The position numbers were made by a program, and so were the translations under genes. From an uncultured Prevotellaceae bacterium (GTDB taxonomy: Bacteria; Bacteroidota; Bacteroidia; Bacteroidales; Muribaculaceae), in contig CAMYUW010000007.1 in assembly GCA_947302275.1 (NCBI GenBank), positions 1-64,000 of the forward strand: a stretch of DNA of 64,000 bases, read 5' to 3'. Positions within the stretch are counted from its first letter, which is position 1; every line of letters begins with the position of its first letter. The notes under the pieces were generated by a model. That model saw only the letters and a program-made list of their open reading frames with translations. It was not told where the DNA came from and did no database searches. Shown in pieces: positions 16,033 to 25,946 of the stretch.

Positions 16033-18417
16033 TCAATGTGCTCCTAACATATAGTCAATCAAATCGGTCACATCCGAGATATTAACATCTCCGCTACCAT
16101 CCATGTCGGCACACTCAAGGCAGATGTCACCACTGCCTAACAGATAGTCAACCAGGTCGGTCACGTCCACGATTGACACTACGTTGTCGTGATTGACATC
16201 ACCGATATCATACCCATGGCCGCCCTGGGTCAAGGTCACTACCTCGGTATTGCTGTTGCCAACAGCGCCATTGATGTAGTTGGCCATCACATAGAAGTAG
16301 AAGGTGCCATTCTCAGTGAGACCGGTTACGTTGTAGCTCTTGCCCGTAATGCCGGTGATGACACGATAATTCTCATCGCCGGTTTCTGAGGCCTTGAGCT
16401 GAGTAGTGGCGGTGAGGTCGCCGGCATAAACCTTCATATACCTCATGTCAGGCAAACCACTTGTGGTAAGATAGATATAGTCGCTGCTGGCGCAATCCAG
16501 AACGAAAGTGTACCAAGTGAACGAGCTGCCGTTTGTAAGAGTGATGGTTTTGCTATCAACGCTAGTAGCCACAGTCATGGTGTTGTTATTATTATAGGGC
16601 TCTGAATAAATCATCACGGTCATCTTGTCATAACCAGTGAGGTCATAGGTTTTAGTCTGCACATAGCCAGAAGAACTAAGGTAACATGCGTTGTTGGACC
16701 CGTAATAGTTCAGAGAAGAGGCCGTCCAGCCGGCAGGCACATTGTTGTTCGAGGTCCAGTCGGTAGTATCGAGCAGGGCAACTGGGGGCAAGAAAGGTTC
16801 GGCGGAAACATAGAGGGTGTAGCTCTCCACATTCTCAGCAGGAGTCTCATCGGTCCAGGTGGCTGTAAACGACTTTGATGTAATATTAGTGGCTTCGAGC
16901 ATCACAGGATCGTAGATTTCCAGGTCGGCAACACCGTTGAGCTTGACCGTCACAGTTCCGGCACCCTCGCTAGCCAAGGCGATCACAGCCTCATTGGTGC
17001 CAACTGTCGTGGGATCATAGGTTACAGTAACAGTCACTCCACCCTGATTCTGAACCTCGCTCACATTGATGCTATTGGCGCTCAATGAAAAGGCATCGTC
17101 ACCACTGAGAGTCAAGTACACGTCTTCGGTGAGATTGTAACCGGTAACTGTGAACGTAGCGGTGACTGGATTGCCCAATATAGTGTTCATGGTGAGCGTA
17201 GTGGGGTTAACCTTGATTCTGGGATCGGTAAGAGCACCTGCAGGAGGCTCGATGCCGATAATCATGGCCTCACCATAGTTGAAGACGTAGGCGCCTGACT
17301 GACCCGTTGCACCAGTAGCAGTGGTGAAGTTGTGCAGCGTGCAATAGCCGTTGCTGTCGCCACTCCAACCCCAATTCACATAGTACTTCCCGTTTGCGTC
17401 GCAGCCGAACACGTTGAAAGCGTGACCCGAAACATAGAAACCGTAGCTGACATCATAGGCCAGATACTCGATGGGGCGACCGTTTTGGAGTTCGGTCAAC
17501 ATATACTCGTTCCATTCGTCGTCAGTGTACTGCTGCGGGCCATTGGTGTAGGTCCAGCCAGATGACACGAGTTCAGTGAGAAGGAGATACTCGGCATCGG
17601 TGTAACCCATGTTGAGGCAACCCTGATAGATTTCGGGGTCGTTAGCGCCACTGGCACTGGTGCTGTACTGATAGTCGGGAATAGCCTGGCCAGCATAGCG
17701 CATCAGCCATGCCACGGCATCGGCCTGTTCAGTTGTATAGGAGTAGTTGGTGGGACCGGTGTACTCATCGATGATATTATCCCAGTCGGCTGCACGTTCA
17801 GGTAGCGCTGGAGCAGAGAGACCACCTGTACCCGAGAGGGCTGCGACTGCAGGATACGTGTCGGGCCATTTCCACTTGTAGTAGCACATCGCCAACGATG
17901 TGGCCGGGCAACCGGTGACAGCATGACTGCCACCACTGGTGGGGCACTGGTTGTTGTAGGGAGCGCTCTGGTCCCAGTTGGCAGTTACCAGCGGTGCAAC
18001 GGGAGTCGTGGCATACTTCGGGAGTTTCACCGGAGCCATAGTACCTGCCTTGAGGCCGTCAATCTGGTATTTGTACTTGTTGAGCAACCACTGCATGGCG
18101 GGAGGGATGTTATTCACGTCGAGTTTACCCTCTTCACCGTACATCAGAATCTGGGGAGCCTGGTCATCACCAGAAACTACCACATAGGATTTTGATGAGT
18201 TGAAAATGTAGTAGTCCACTGCAGTGGGCTTAGCTACTGAGGCTTCAGCTTTGACAAGCTGGAGGTTGGATGCTGCTGAGGCCTTAAGACGACCAGCGGC
18301 TACTTGTTTTGTTAGAAACGAGTTGGCTGCGGCTTGTGCCTGTGAAGCGGACACATCGGCGGCCGACATTTGGAGAGCCGTAAGAACGACTGCAAAAAGT
18401 AACAAGATTCTTTTCAT
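16033..18417 (-). CDS. Secreted C10 (streptopain-family) cysteine peptidase 1, dockerin-like C-terminus
   Basis: 794 residues. Signal peptide 1-20 (ending SAA). Propeptide of the Spi/C10 type about 20-135 (MQWLLNKYKYQI near 108-119). Papain-like C10 domain about 140-390: catalytic Cys170 in TGCPATSLAMC, His332 in SGHAFNVFG, and NWGWSG (348-353). Then one Ig-like repeat beginning VNPTTLTMNT, an FN3 domain interrupted by an inserted beta domain (LNYYGSNNACYLSSSG, GSSFTWYTFV), and two dockerin-like calcium repeats (GDVNHDNVVSIVDVTDLVDY; ADMDGSGDVNISDVTDLIDY). Related to interpain and Bfp proteases of Bacteroidales. Probably exported, autoprocessed and surface-linked. Its promoter is about 200 bases upstream, beyond a decayed C10 5' fragment. 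Confidence 0.92.
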   Translation of the reverse strand: MKRILLLFAVVLTALQMSAADVSASQAQAAANSFLTKQVAAGRLKASAASNLQLVKAEASVAKPTAVDYYIFNSSKSYVVVSGDDQAPQILMYGEEGKLDVNNIPPAMQWLLNKYKYQIDGLKAGTMAPVKLPKYATTPVAPLVTANWDQSAPYNNQCPTSGGSHAVTGCPATSLAMCYYKWKWPDTYPAVAALSGTGGLSAPALPERAADWDNIIDEYTGPTNYSYTTEQADAVAWLMRYAGQAIPDYQYSTSASGANDPEIYQGCLNMGYTDAEYLLLTELVSSGWTYTNGPQQYTDDEWNEYMLTELQNGRPIEYLAYDVSYGFYVSGHAFNVFGCDANGKYYVNWGWSGDSNGYCTLHNFTTATGATGQSGAYVFNYGEAMIIGIEPPAGALTDPRIKVNPTTLTMNTILGNPVTATFTVTGYNLTEDVYLTLSGDDAFSLSANSINVSEVQNQGGVTVTVTYDPTTVGTNEAVIALASEGAGTVTVKLNGVADLEIYDPVMLEATNITSKSFTATWTDETPAENVESYTLYVSAEPFLPPVALLDTTDWTSNNNVPAGWTASSLNYYGSNNACYLSSSGYVQTKTYDLTGYDKMTVMIYSEPYNNNNTMTVATSVDSKTITLTNGSSFTWYTFVLDCASSDYIYLTTSGLPDMRYMKVYAGDLTATTQLKASETGDENYRVITGITGKSYNVTGLTENGTFYFYVMANYINGAVGNSNTEVVTLTQGGHGYDIGDVNHDNVVSIVDVTDLVDYLLGSGDICLECADMDGSGDVNISDVTDLIDYMLGAH

Positions 18418-18446
18418 ATAACTAAAAAATTAAAAATATTGAAAGA

Positions 18447-18554
18447 TTAGTTCTGTGATGGTAGCATTAGCGACATTGTTGCCTGATCAGCAACTGCAGT
18501 ACTTAGTGATAAAGCCGCAAGCGCAGGCGCCACTAAAGAGAATAACTCTTTCAT
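18447..18554 (-). pseudogene. Decayed 5' end of a C10 peptidase gene in the leader of peptidase 1
   Basis: A 35-codon frame starting MKELFSLVAPALAALSLS and running through a signal-peptide cleavage region into VADQATMS. It matches the start of C10 peptidase 4 (MKKLLFFVAAALAAMSLM, then APVDQATAV) and then ends in a stop. The DNA upstream of its start (TTTAAAGATGTTTTA and the promoter) also matches the upstream region of peptidase 4. It lies between the promoter (18613-18645) and the real start of peptidase 1 (18417). Best read as a remnant of an earlier C10 gene; a translated leader peptide is possible. Confidence 0.7.
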
Positions 18555-18612
18555 AAAAATTGATAATGAATAATGTTTAAAGATGTTTTAATTAACAGTA
18601 TTATTATTTGCC

Positions 18613-18645
18613 GCAAAGATATAGAAAATAATCGTTATGACCCAA
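18613..18645 (-). promoter_or_regulatory. Promoter serving C10 peptidase 1
   Basis: On the minus strand TTG (18643-18645), 21 bases, then TATCTTTGC (18613-18621); full consensus. Same layout as the promoter of C10 gene 4. Confidence 0.75.
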
Positions 18646-18960
18646 TTTTTTCTTTCAAATTAAAGAATATAAATAGCATATTATTACATTTAGCAACAAG
18701 CCAACAAGCAACCATCTCATTATCAGATAGATAAAATTTCAACAAAAAAAAACATTAATCATCAACGAGAGATTGCGAGCCAGCTCATTCGTTGCATTTT
18801 TAATCGCACTTCGCGCAAGAACCTATTTACATTTACCACCATTTTAACGGGACACCAGTGACAAGAAGCACAAAGAATTGAGTTGAATTCAATCTAAATT
18901 GCCTTTATTGCACTTATTGTCTTCCTCTTAGTTTATCGCAAGGTCATTGTACTGAATAAT

Positions 18961-18994
18961 TTGCGGGACGCCAATTGAGAATGGCGCCCCGCAA
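18961..18994 (-). terminator. Terminator of C10 peptidase 2
   Basis: 13-base stem TTGCGGGACGCCA / TGGCGCCCCGCAA. The single A/C mismatch becomes a U-G wobble pair in minus-strand RNA, so the structure is built for minus-strand transcripts. 36 bases beyond the gene's stop codon; the downstream T-tract is poor. Confidence 0.7.
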
Positions 18995-19030
18995 AGTTAT
19001 CGGGTCTTTATAAGAGACTTCTCTTAATTA

Positions 19031-22000
19031 TTATCTGCCAAGATGCCTGTTAGGACGCATTGCATTTACTGTACTGCTGCCGCCCAGCAGGTAATCGATC
19101 AGGTCGGTGGCATCCATGATGCTGACATTGTTATCGCAATTGAAGTCGGCTGCAACAAGGTCTAAGTCTTCACCGCTACCACCCAACAGGTAATCGATCA
19201 AGTCCGTTGCATCCTTGATGCTGATATGGCCATCCTTATTGACATCACCGAGCAGATAGCTGGCGAACAAGGTCACTTCCTCGATGTTACTCCATTCGCT
19301 CTCGGTACCATCCAGATACAGAGCTTTCACCTTGTACAGGAAGGTGCCCTCGGCAGCAAGTTCGTTTACAGTATAGAACTTGTCGGTAATTCCGGTGATC
19401 AGACGATAAAGGGCATCACCGCTCTCGTTGGCCCTGAGCATCACCTCGGTAGCATTGCCTGAATAAATTTCGATCAGGGCGATATCAGGTGAGTACTGGG
19501 CATCGGGAGTGGTGATGGTGATCTTCTCACCAGAGCTTGCAGTTACCAGCCAAGAGTATGTCTCGGTGGGATTGAAGTATTGCGTTACACCTGCAGTCTG
19601 AGGTGTTGCAACGGTTAAGTTGCCAACAGCTTCCTCGGCATTGGTACCCGAGGTGATCTTCACCGTGAAGGTTGCGTTCTCATATCCGGCAGGAACCGTG
19701 TAGGTGATGTTACCATAGGAACCATCACCATCGTAGTTGTTCCTGAAGTAGATGATCTCATTGTTGTGACCACGGGTGTTGGTGCCACTCCATGGAGCCT
19801 GCAACGTGACAACATAGTAGCCTTGGCCAGAGAAGCTTGTGCCAGAAAGCGAGGCAATAAGTTCAGGCTCGGGCTCGGGCTCAACTGTCTTAGCACTTAC
19901 CTCCAGGGTGTAGCTTGCCACATTTTCCTCGGGAGTTGCATCGGTCCAGTCGGCACGGAACGTGGTCTTGTTGATGTAGCTCTCATTTGCGGGCTGCATC
20001 ACGGGAACTTCCTTAACCAGGGTTGCGGTACCATTCAGGGAAAGGGTCACATTTTCAGCATCTGCACTGCTCAAGGTTACAGTAGCGTTTTGATTGCCAA
20101 AGGTCGAGGGAGTATAGGTAACGGTCACATCCTTGCCGTTCATCGCATCGGCTGCGCTGATAGTCGTCGGGGTGATGCTGTAAACACCGTTCTCATCATT
20201 CAAGGCCAGAGTCACATCGCCAGTGAGGTTGGCACCAGAAACATTGAAGGTGGCGGTTGCAGTCTCGCCAACATTAGCAGTCATGTTGAGTGACACAGGA
20301 TTTACTGTGAGAACAGGATTAGTGTTCTCCAAGAGGGTTACCTGGTTTGTGTTGCTGGAGCCGACGCCGCCATTGGTGTAATTGGCCTCAACATAGAAGT
20401 TGAAAGTACCACCAGGTGTAAGACCGGTAACGGTGTAGCTCTTATCAGTGATTCCAGTGATAACACGATAAGTATCATCGCCGGTTTCTGAGGCTTTGAG
20501 CTGCGCGGGAGTTACTTCACCGGCATAAACCTTTAAGTACCTCATGTCAGGCAAGCCACTGGAAGTGAGCTTCATAACGTCGCTGCTGGCGCAATTCACA
20601 ACAATGGTGTACCAGGTGAACGAGCTGCCATTCACGAGAGAGACGTTCTTATTGTCAACACTGGTAGTTACGGTAATGGTATTGTTGCTGTTATAGGGCT
20701 CAGCATATACCATGATGGTCATCTTGTCATAGCCTGTGAGGTCGTAGGTCCCGCTCTGAACATAACCACCTGAGCTCAAATAGGATGCGCTATTGGAACC
20801 ATAATAGTTCAGACCATATTGACTCCAGCTGGCGGGAATATTATTTGACGAAGTCCAGTCGATAGAGTCGAGCAGGGCAACTGCGGGTTTAAATGGCTTG
20901 TCGCTCACATAGAGGGTGTAGCTCTCCACATTCTCAGCAGGAGTCTCATCGGTCCAGGCAGCGGTAAACGAGGTGGAGGTGATATTACGTGCATCGAGCA
21001 TCACAGGATCGTAGGTTTCCAGGTCGGCTGTACCGTTAATCTTGACCGTCACAGTCTCGGCATCGGTGCTGGTCAAGGTGACAGTTGCCTCATTGGTTCC
21101 AACACGAGTGGGATTATAAGTTACCGTGACATTCACTCCATTCTCGGCCTGGGCTACACTGATGCTGCTGGTGTTCAGAGAGAAGGCATTATCGCCGCTG
21201 ATACTCAAGGCCACATTACTGATGAGGTTGGCACCGGTTACCGTGAAGGTAGCGGTCGCAGGATGGCCTACGAAAGTGTTCATCGTGAGCGTAGTGGGGT
21301 TAGCAGTGATTCTGGGATTGGTGAGCGCACCTGCAGGAGGCTCGATACCGATAATCATGGCTTCGCCATAGTTGAAGACGTAAGAGCCTGACTGACCCGT
21401 TGCACCGGTAGCAGTGGTGAAGTTGTGAAGCGTGCAATAGCCGTTGCTATCGCCACTCCAACCCCAGTTCACATAGTACTTTCCGTTTGCATCGCAGCCG
21501 AACACGTTGAAGGCGTGGCCCGAAACGCTGTAACCACTCACGTCATAAGCCAGATACTCGATGGGACGACCGTTATGCAGCTCATTCATCATATATTCGT
21601 TCCACTGGGCATCGGTGTATTGCTGCGGGCCATTGGTGTAGGTCCAGCCAGACGACACGAGTTCAGTGAGAAGGAGATACTGTGCGTCTGTATAGCCCAT
21701 GTTGAGGCAACCCTGATAGATTTCGGGGTCGTTGGCACCACTGGCACTGGTGCTATACTGATAGTCGGGAATAGCCTGGCCAGCATAGCGCATCAGCCAT
21801 GCCACGGCATCGGCCTGATCACTGGTATAGCTATAGTTGGAGGGACCAGTGTACTCATCGATGATATTATTCCAGTCGGCTGCACGTTCAGGAAGTGCCG
21901 CAGCTGAGAGACCGCCAGTACCCGAGAGGGCTGCGACTGCAGGGTACGTCTCGGGCCATTTCCACTTGTAGTAGCACATGCTCAACGAGGTGGCCGGGCA

Positions 22001-22507
22001 GCCGGTGACAGCGTGACTACCGCCACTTGAGGGACACTGGTTGTTGTAGGGAGCACTCTGGTCCCAGTTGGCGTTTACCAGCGGTGCAACAGGAGTCGTG
22101 GCATACTTCGGGAGTTTCAATGGAGCCATGGTACCTGCCTTGAGGCCGTCAATCTGGTATTTGTACTTGTTGAGCAACCACTGCATGGCGGGAGGGATGT
22201 TATTCACGTCGAGTTTACCCTCTTCACCGTACATCAGAATCTGGGGAGCCTGGTCATCACCAGAAACCACCACATAGGATTTTGATGAGTTGAAAATGTA
22301 GTAGTCCACTGCAGTGGGCTTGGCTACCGAGGCTTCAGCCTTGGCAAGCTGGAGGTTGGATGCTGCTGAGGCTTTAAGGCGTCCAGCGGCTACTTGCTTT
22401 GTTAGAAACGCATTGGCTGCGGCCTGTGCCTGCGAGATCGACACATCAGCGGCCGGCATTTGGAGAGCCGTAAGAACGGCTGCAAAAAGAAACAGGATTT
22501 TTTTCAT
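19031..22507 (-). CDS. Secreted C10 cysteine peptidase 2, longest of the array
   Basis: 1158 residues. Signal peptide 1-20, propeptide, C10 domain with Cys170 (TGCPATSLSMC), His331 (VSGHAFNVFG) and NWGWSG. Then two Ig-like repeats (ANPTTLTMNTFVG; VNPVSLNMTANVG). Each repeat is followed by an FN3 domain interrupted by a different inserted beta domain: the first resembles that of gene 1, the second begins LIASLSGTSFSGQGYYVV. Two dockerin-like repeats end the protein (GDVNKDGHISIKDATDLIDY; ADFNCDNNVSIMDATDLIDY) with a tail VNAMRPNRHLGR. The first 400 residues are nearly identical to peptidase 1, and the last 290 or so identical at DNA level to peptidase 4, so the gene is a mosaic. Confidence 0.92.
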   Translation of the reverse strand: MKKILFLFAAVLTALQMPAADVSISQAQAAANAFLTKQVAAGRLKASAASNLQLAKAEASVAKPTAVDYYIFNSSKSYVVVSGDDQAPQILMYGEEGKLDVNNIPPAMQWLLNKYKYQIDGLKAGTMAPLKLPKYATTPVAPLVNANWDQSAPYNNQCPSSGGSHAVTGCPATSLSMCYYKWKWPETYPAVAALSGTGGLSAAALPERAADWNNIIDEYTGPSNYSYTSDQADAVAWLMRYAGQAIPDYQYSTSASGANDPEIYQGCLNMGYTDAQYLLLTELVSSGWTYTNGPQQYTDAQWNEYMMNELHNGRPIEYLAYDVSGYSVSGHAFNVFGCDANGKYYVNWGWSGDSNGYCTLHNFTTATGATGQSGSYVFNYGEAMIIGIEPPAGALTNPRITANPTTLTMNTFVGHPATATFTVTGANLISNVALSISGDNAFSLNTSSISVAQAENGVNVTVTYNPTRVGTNEATVTLTSTDAETVTVKINGTADLETYDPVMLDARNITSTSFTAAWTDETPAENVESYTLYVSDKPFKPAVALLDSIDWTSSNNIPASWSQYGLNYYGSNSASYLSSGGYVQSGTYDLTGYDKMTIMVYAEPYNSNNTITVTTSVDNKNVSLVNGSSFTWYTIVVNCASSDVMKLTSSGLPDMRYLKVYAGEVTPAQLKASETGDDTYRVITGITDKSYTVTGLTPGGTFNFYVEANYTNGGVGSSNTNQVTLLENTNPVLTVNPVSLNMTANVGETATATFNVSGANLTGDVTLALNDENGVYSITPTTISAADAMNGKDVTVTYTPSTFGNQNATVTLSSADAENVTLSLNGTATLVKEVPVMQPANESYINKTTFRADWTDATPEENVASYTLEVSAKTVEPEPEPELIASLSGTSFSGQGYYVVTLQAPWSGTNTRGHNNEIIYFRNNYDGDGSYGNITYTVPAGYENATFTVKITSGTNAEEAVGNLTVATPQTAGVTQYFNPTETYSWLVTASSGEKITITTPDAQYSPDIALIEIYSGNATEVMLRANESGDALYRLITGITDKFYTVNELAAEGTFLYKVKALYLDGTESEWSNIEEVTLFASYLLGDVNKDGHISIKDATDLIDYLLGGSGEDLDLVAADFNCDNNVSIMDATDLIDYLLGGSSTVNAMRPNRHLGR

Positions 22508-22741
22508 ATAGTTAAAATTTAAAAGAATAAAAAAGTGTTCTAAGATTAAATGATACGGCTACATAGACAACACATGATTCATGTCTTTTGTAGCAATTCA
22601 TCTTTCATTTATCCATTGGCCATCATGGCTTTAACCAGCTAGAATCAAATGCAGAAGGTGGCATTACGGTATAGGCATAAAACCACATTCAACAGCTTTG
22701 TGCTTTTTTCAGAGCCACGGACTGGTCTACAGTGGCGGCTT

Positions 22742-22792
22742 CAATAATGCGGCCACAAATATGGCAGTCAATTGAATTAGATTCTTATTCAT
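22742..22792 (-). pseudogene. Decayed, frameshifted 5' end of a C10 gene in the leader of peptidase 2
   Basis: Starts MNKNLIQLTAIFVAALL, a signal-peptide-like run whose own frame stops at 22727. After a one-base frame change the sequence reads AATVDQSVALKKAQSC and then a stop, aligning with AAPVDQATAVKKAKNY of C10 peptidase 4. The remnant lies 235 bases before the real start and has its own good promoter. The corresponding leader of peptidase 3 shows the same fossil. Confidence 0.65.
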
Positions 22793-22828
22793 GATTATCT
22801 GGTTTTAATGATATTAATTTTGACTGCC

Positions 22829-22861
22829 GCAAAATTACAAAAAACAATTGCAATAAACAAA
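22829..22861 (-). promoter_or_regulatory. Promoter serving C10 peptidase 2
   Basis: TTTG (22858-22861), 20 bases, TAATTTTGC (22829-22837) on the minus strand. Gives an untranslated leader of about 315 bases before the peptidase start. Confidence 0.75.
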
Positions 22862-23003
22862 ATTTATCTTTTGATTTATAATAACAAATTAACAAAAACC
22901 ATAAAACAATAAGTGCCAGGCGACATCACCACGCCACTTCAGTTTATACAGTTGTTCTTTAGTCTCTGGAAAGTGTGACCACCACAAGATTGACACTTAA
23001 TAC

Positions 23004-23039
23004 ATTGCGGGACGCCTATTGAAAATGGCGCCCCGCAAT
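23004..23039 (-). terminator. Terminator of C10 peptidase 3
   Basis: 13-base stem ATTGCGGGACGCC / GGCGCCCCGCAAT with one A/C mismatch that is a U-G wobble in minus-strand RNA. Same sequence family as the terminators at 18961 and 26233. Confidence 0.7.
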
Positions 23040-23109
23040 CATATCGGGTCTTTATAAGAGATTGTCTCTAATTATTTTCTGCCAGCATGGCTGTTGGAAC
23101 ACTCTGCAT

Positions 23110-25743
23110 TTATTGTGCTCCGCCACCCAGTAGGTAATCAATCAGGTCGGTTGCATCCTTGATGCTGACATTATTATCACTATTGAAGTCGGCTGCAACG
23201 AGGTCTAAGCCTTCACTGCTACCACCCAACAGGTAATCGATCAAGTCAGTTGCATCCTTGATGCTGATATGGCCATCCCGGTTGATATCACCGAGCAGAT
23301 AGCTAGCTGACAAGGTCACTTCCTCGATGTTACTCCATTCGCTCTCGGTGCCATCCAGATACAAAGCCTTCACCTTGTACAGGAAGGTACCCTCGGCAGC
23401 AAGTTCATTTACAGTATAGAATTTGTCGGTAATACCGGTAATCAGGCGATAGAGGGCATCACCGCTCTCGCTGGCCCTAAGCATCACCCCGTTAGCTTCT
23501 GTTTCTTGCTCAACAGTCATAGCCGATACCTCCAAGGTGTAGCTGGCAACGGTTTGGGCATCGGTCTGGTCGGTCCAGTCGGCACAGAACGAAGTGGCAT
23601 TAATCTTGCTCTCGTCAGCGGGAAGCATCACGGGAGCGAACTTTGGCGTACTGGCGACACCATTCAGGGCAACGGTCACAGGCTCAGCACCATTACTGGT
23701 GAGGGTCACTGTACCTGTATGAGTACCAGCAGATGTCGGGTTATAGGTCACAGTAACATCTGTTCCATTGTTGGCAGCACTCTTGAGAATGTTGGTCTTG
23801 TTGATGGAGAATCCCGTACCAGACACTGAAAGCATCACTGTGCTAGTCAGGTTAGAGCCCTGCAGATGGAATATCGCGGTCACTGGTGTGCCCACTTCGG
23901 TGCTCATGTTCAGGGTCGAGGGAGTAACTGTCATTGTGGGAGTGCTGGTCGCCGTTCCTGATACGCTCACGGTCTTAGTGGTTGCACCTGTGCTGGTTAC
24001 AGAGATTGTACCGGTGTGAGTGCCTGCGGCAGTCGGGCTGTAGGTAACAGTGATGGTAGCTCCGGCCATGGCCTGGGCTGCTGTCAGGGTCGAGGGGGAT
24101 ACCGTAAACCTGGCGTTATTCGATGAGATGTTCACACTACCTGTCACATTGGTTGCCGAAACGGTGAAGGTCTGGGTATAAGACTGGCCGACTACGCAAC
24201 CGCTGAAGCTCAGCGAGGTGGGATTTACGGTCAGCACGGGTGTAGGTACAGTAGCACTGCCCGACACAGTGACGGTCTTGCTTGTAGCGCCTGAGCTGGC
24301 CACGGTAATAGTACCGTTTTGCGTACCTGCTGCAGTAGGAGCAAAGGTCACAGTAATGGTGGCGCCAGCCATTGCCTGGGCGGCGGTCAAGGTCGAAGGA
24401 GATACTGTAAAGGCATCTTTGTCCGATGAAATCGTCACATTGTCAGTCAGGTTAGCACCAGAAACCGTAAAGGTCTTGGTATAAGTCTCGCCTGCAGTGC
24501 AACCAGTAAAGCTCAGAGATGTGGGGCTAATGGTCAACGAGGGGTTATTTGAAGCGCCTGCAGGAGGCTCGATGCCAATAATCATGGCCTCACCATATTT
24601 GAAAACATAAGAGCCAGACTGACCAGTTGAACCAGTGGCTGTGGTGAAGTTGTGCAGTGTGCAATAGCCATTGCTGTCGCCACTCCATCCCCAATTCACA
24701 TAATACTGGCCGCTGGTATTGCAACCAAACACGTTGAAGGCATGACCCGAAACCTGACCATAAGTAATATCACAAGCAAGATACTCAATAGGACGTCCAT
24801 TATACAGTTCGTTCAGCATAAATTGGTTCCACTGGGCGTCGGTGTATTTCTGCGGGCCATTGGTGTATCCGCTCCAACCAGATGACACGATTTGCGTAAG
24901 CTGTAAATACTGTGCGTCAGTATAGCCCATGTTGAGTACGCCCTGGTAGATTTCGGGGTCGTCAGCACCACTGGCATCGGCGCCGTACATATAATCGGGA
25001 ATAGCCTGGCCCGCATAACGCATCAGCCATGCCACAGCATTTTTCTGAGCAGTTGTGGAACTGTAGTTTGACGGACCAGTGTACTCATCGATGATGTTGT
25101 CCCAGTCGGCTGCACGTTCAGCTAGAGCTGCTGCAGAATATCCGCCAGAGCTCGAACTCGAGATGGCAGGCAATGCAGGAAAGGTCTCAGGCCATTTCCA
25201 CTTGTAGTAGCACATAGCCAGCGACGTGGCAGGACAACCGGTGACGGCACGGCGGCCACCACTGGTAGGGCACTGGTTGTTGTAAGGAGAACTCTGGTCC
25301 CAGTTGGCGGTTACCAGAGGTGCAACGGCAGTGGCAGAAAACATGGGAGCGCTCACTGGCTTCATAGTGCCTGCCTTGAGGCCATCAATCTGATATTTGT
25401 ACTTGTTGAGCAACCATTGCATGGCGGGAGGGATGTTGTCCATGTCAAGTTTGCCTTCTACACCGTACATCAAAATCTCCGGGGCCTGGTCATCACCAGA
25501 CACTACCACATAAGAATGGTCAGTGTTGAAGATGTAGTAGTCCACAGCCGTGGGCTTAGCTACAGATGCTTCGGCCTTGACAAGCTGGAGGTTGGATGCG
25601 GCGGTTGCATTAAGGCTACCAGCTTTTATTTGTTTTGTGATAAACGCATTGGCAGCAGACTTTGCCTCCTTAAGGGAGACATCAGCGGCCAAAATTTGTT
25701 GAGCCGTAAGTACGACTGCAAAAAGAAATAGAATTTTTTTCAT
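23110..25743 (-). CDS. Secreted C10 cysteine peptidase 3
   Basis: 877 residues counted from MKKILFLFAVVLTAQQ (start 25741-25743); an upstream in-frame start at 25920 is rejected because it precedes the signal peptide by 59 residues. Signal peptide, propeptide, C10 domain with Cys170 (VTGCPATSLAMC), GHAFNVFG and NWGWSG. Three Ig-like repeats follow (ISPTSLSFTGCTAG; VNPTSLSFSGCVVG; VTPSTLNMSTEVG), one FN3 domain with only a short linker where genes 1, 2 and 4 have an inserted domain, and two dockerin-like repeats (GDINRDGHISIKDATDLIDY). The protein stops at LLGGGAQ, earlier than peptidases 2 and 4. A 353-base tract is identical to peptidase 4. Confidence 0.92.
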   Translation of the reverse strand: MKKILFLFAVVLTAQQILAADVSLKEAKSAANAFITKQIKAGSLNATAASNLQLVKAEASVAKPTAVDYYIFNTDHSYVVVSGDDQAPEILMYGVEGKLDMDNIPPAMQWLLNKYKYQIDGLKAGTMKPVSAPMFSATAVAPLVTANWDQSSPYNNQCPTSGGRRAVTGCPATSLAMCYYKWKWPETFPALPAISSSSSGGYSAAALAERAADWDNIIDEYTGPSNYSSTTAQKNAVAWLMRYAGQAIPDYMYGADASGADDPEIYQGVLNMGYTDAQYLQLTQIVSSGWSGYTNGPQKYTDAQWNQFMLNELYNGRPIEYLACDITYGQVSGHAFNVFGCNTSGQYYVNWGWSGDSNGYCTLHNFTTATGSTGQSGSYVFKYGEAMIIGIEPPAGASNNPSLTISPTSLSFTGCTAGETYTKTFTVSGANLTDNVTISSDKDAFTVSPSTLTAAQAMAGATITVTFAPTAAGTQNGTITVASSGATSKTVTVSGSATVPTPVLTVNPTSLSFSGCVVGQSYTQTFTVSATNVTGSVNISSNNARFTVSPSTLTAAQAMAGATITVTYSPTAAGTHTGTISVTSTGATTKTVSVSGTATSTPTMTVTPSTLNMSTEVGTPVTAIFHLQGSNLTSTVMLSVSGTGFSINKTNILKSAANNGTDVTVTYNPTSAGTHTGTVTLTSNGAEPVTVALNGVASTPKFAPVMLPADESKINATSFCADWTDQTDAQTVASYTLEVSAMTVEQETEANGVMLRASESGDALYRLITGITDKFYTVNELAAEGTFLYKVKALYLDGTESEWSNIEEVTLSASYLLGDINRDGHISIKDATDLIDYLLGGSSEGLDLVAADFNSDNNVSIKDATDLIDYLLGGGAQ

Positions 25744-25946
25744 ATAGTTATAATTTAAAAGAATATATAATGTGCAATGATTAAATAAACCAGTTACTAC
25801 AACCACATCACTAAGTTTTTTTCGCAATATATCTATCATTTTCCCATTGGCCATCTCGGCTTTATTAAGCATTGGTTCAAATGTAGATAGTGCCGTCACT
25901 GTATTGGCACAAAACTGCATTCAGTAGCTTAGCGCTTTTTTCAGTA

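Larger units (their letters stand above)
18555..19030. other. Intergenic region between C10 genes 1 and 2
   Basis: Contains the promoter of gene 1 (18613-18645) and the terminator of gene 2 (18961-18994). Between about 18650 and 18950 it is AT-rich and no gene, repeat or RNA was recognised. Bases 18961-19030 begin a 967-base tract identical to one at 26233. Confidence 0.6.
22508..23109. other. Leader of C10 gene 2 and 3' region of C10 gene 3
   Basis: 602 bases. Holds the promoter (22829-22861), a decayed C10 5' fragment (22742-22792 and shifted continuation) and the terminator of gene 3 (23004-23039). Bases 23041-23109 carry a degenerate copy of the C-terminal tail found in genes 2 and 4, here placed after the stop codon. 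Confidence 0.6.

Noticed and set aside
25744..25920. N-terminal extension of C10 peptidase 3
   Set aside because: The extra 59 residues precede a perfect signal peptide and come from the decayed leader; the paralogue leader has stops in the same place.
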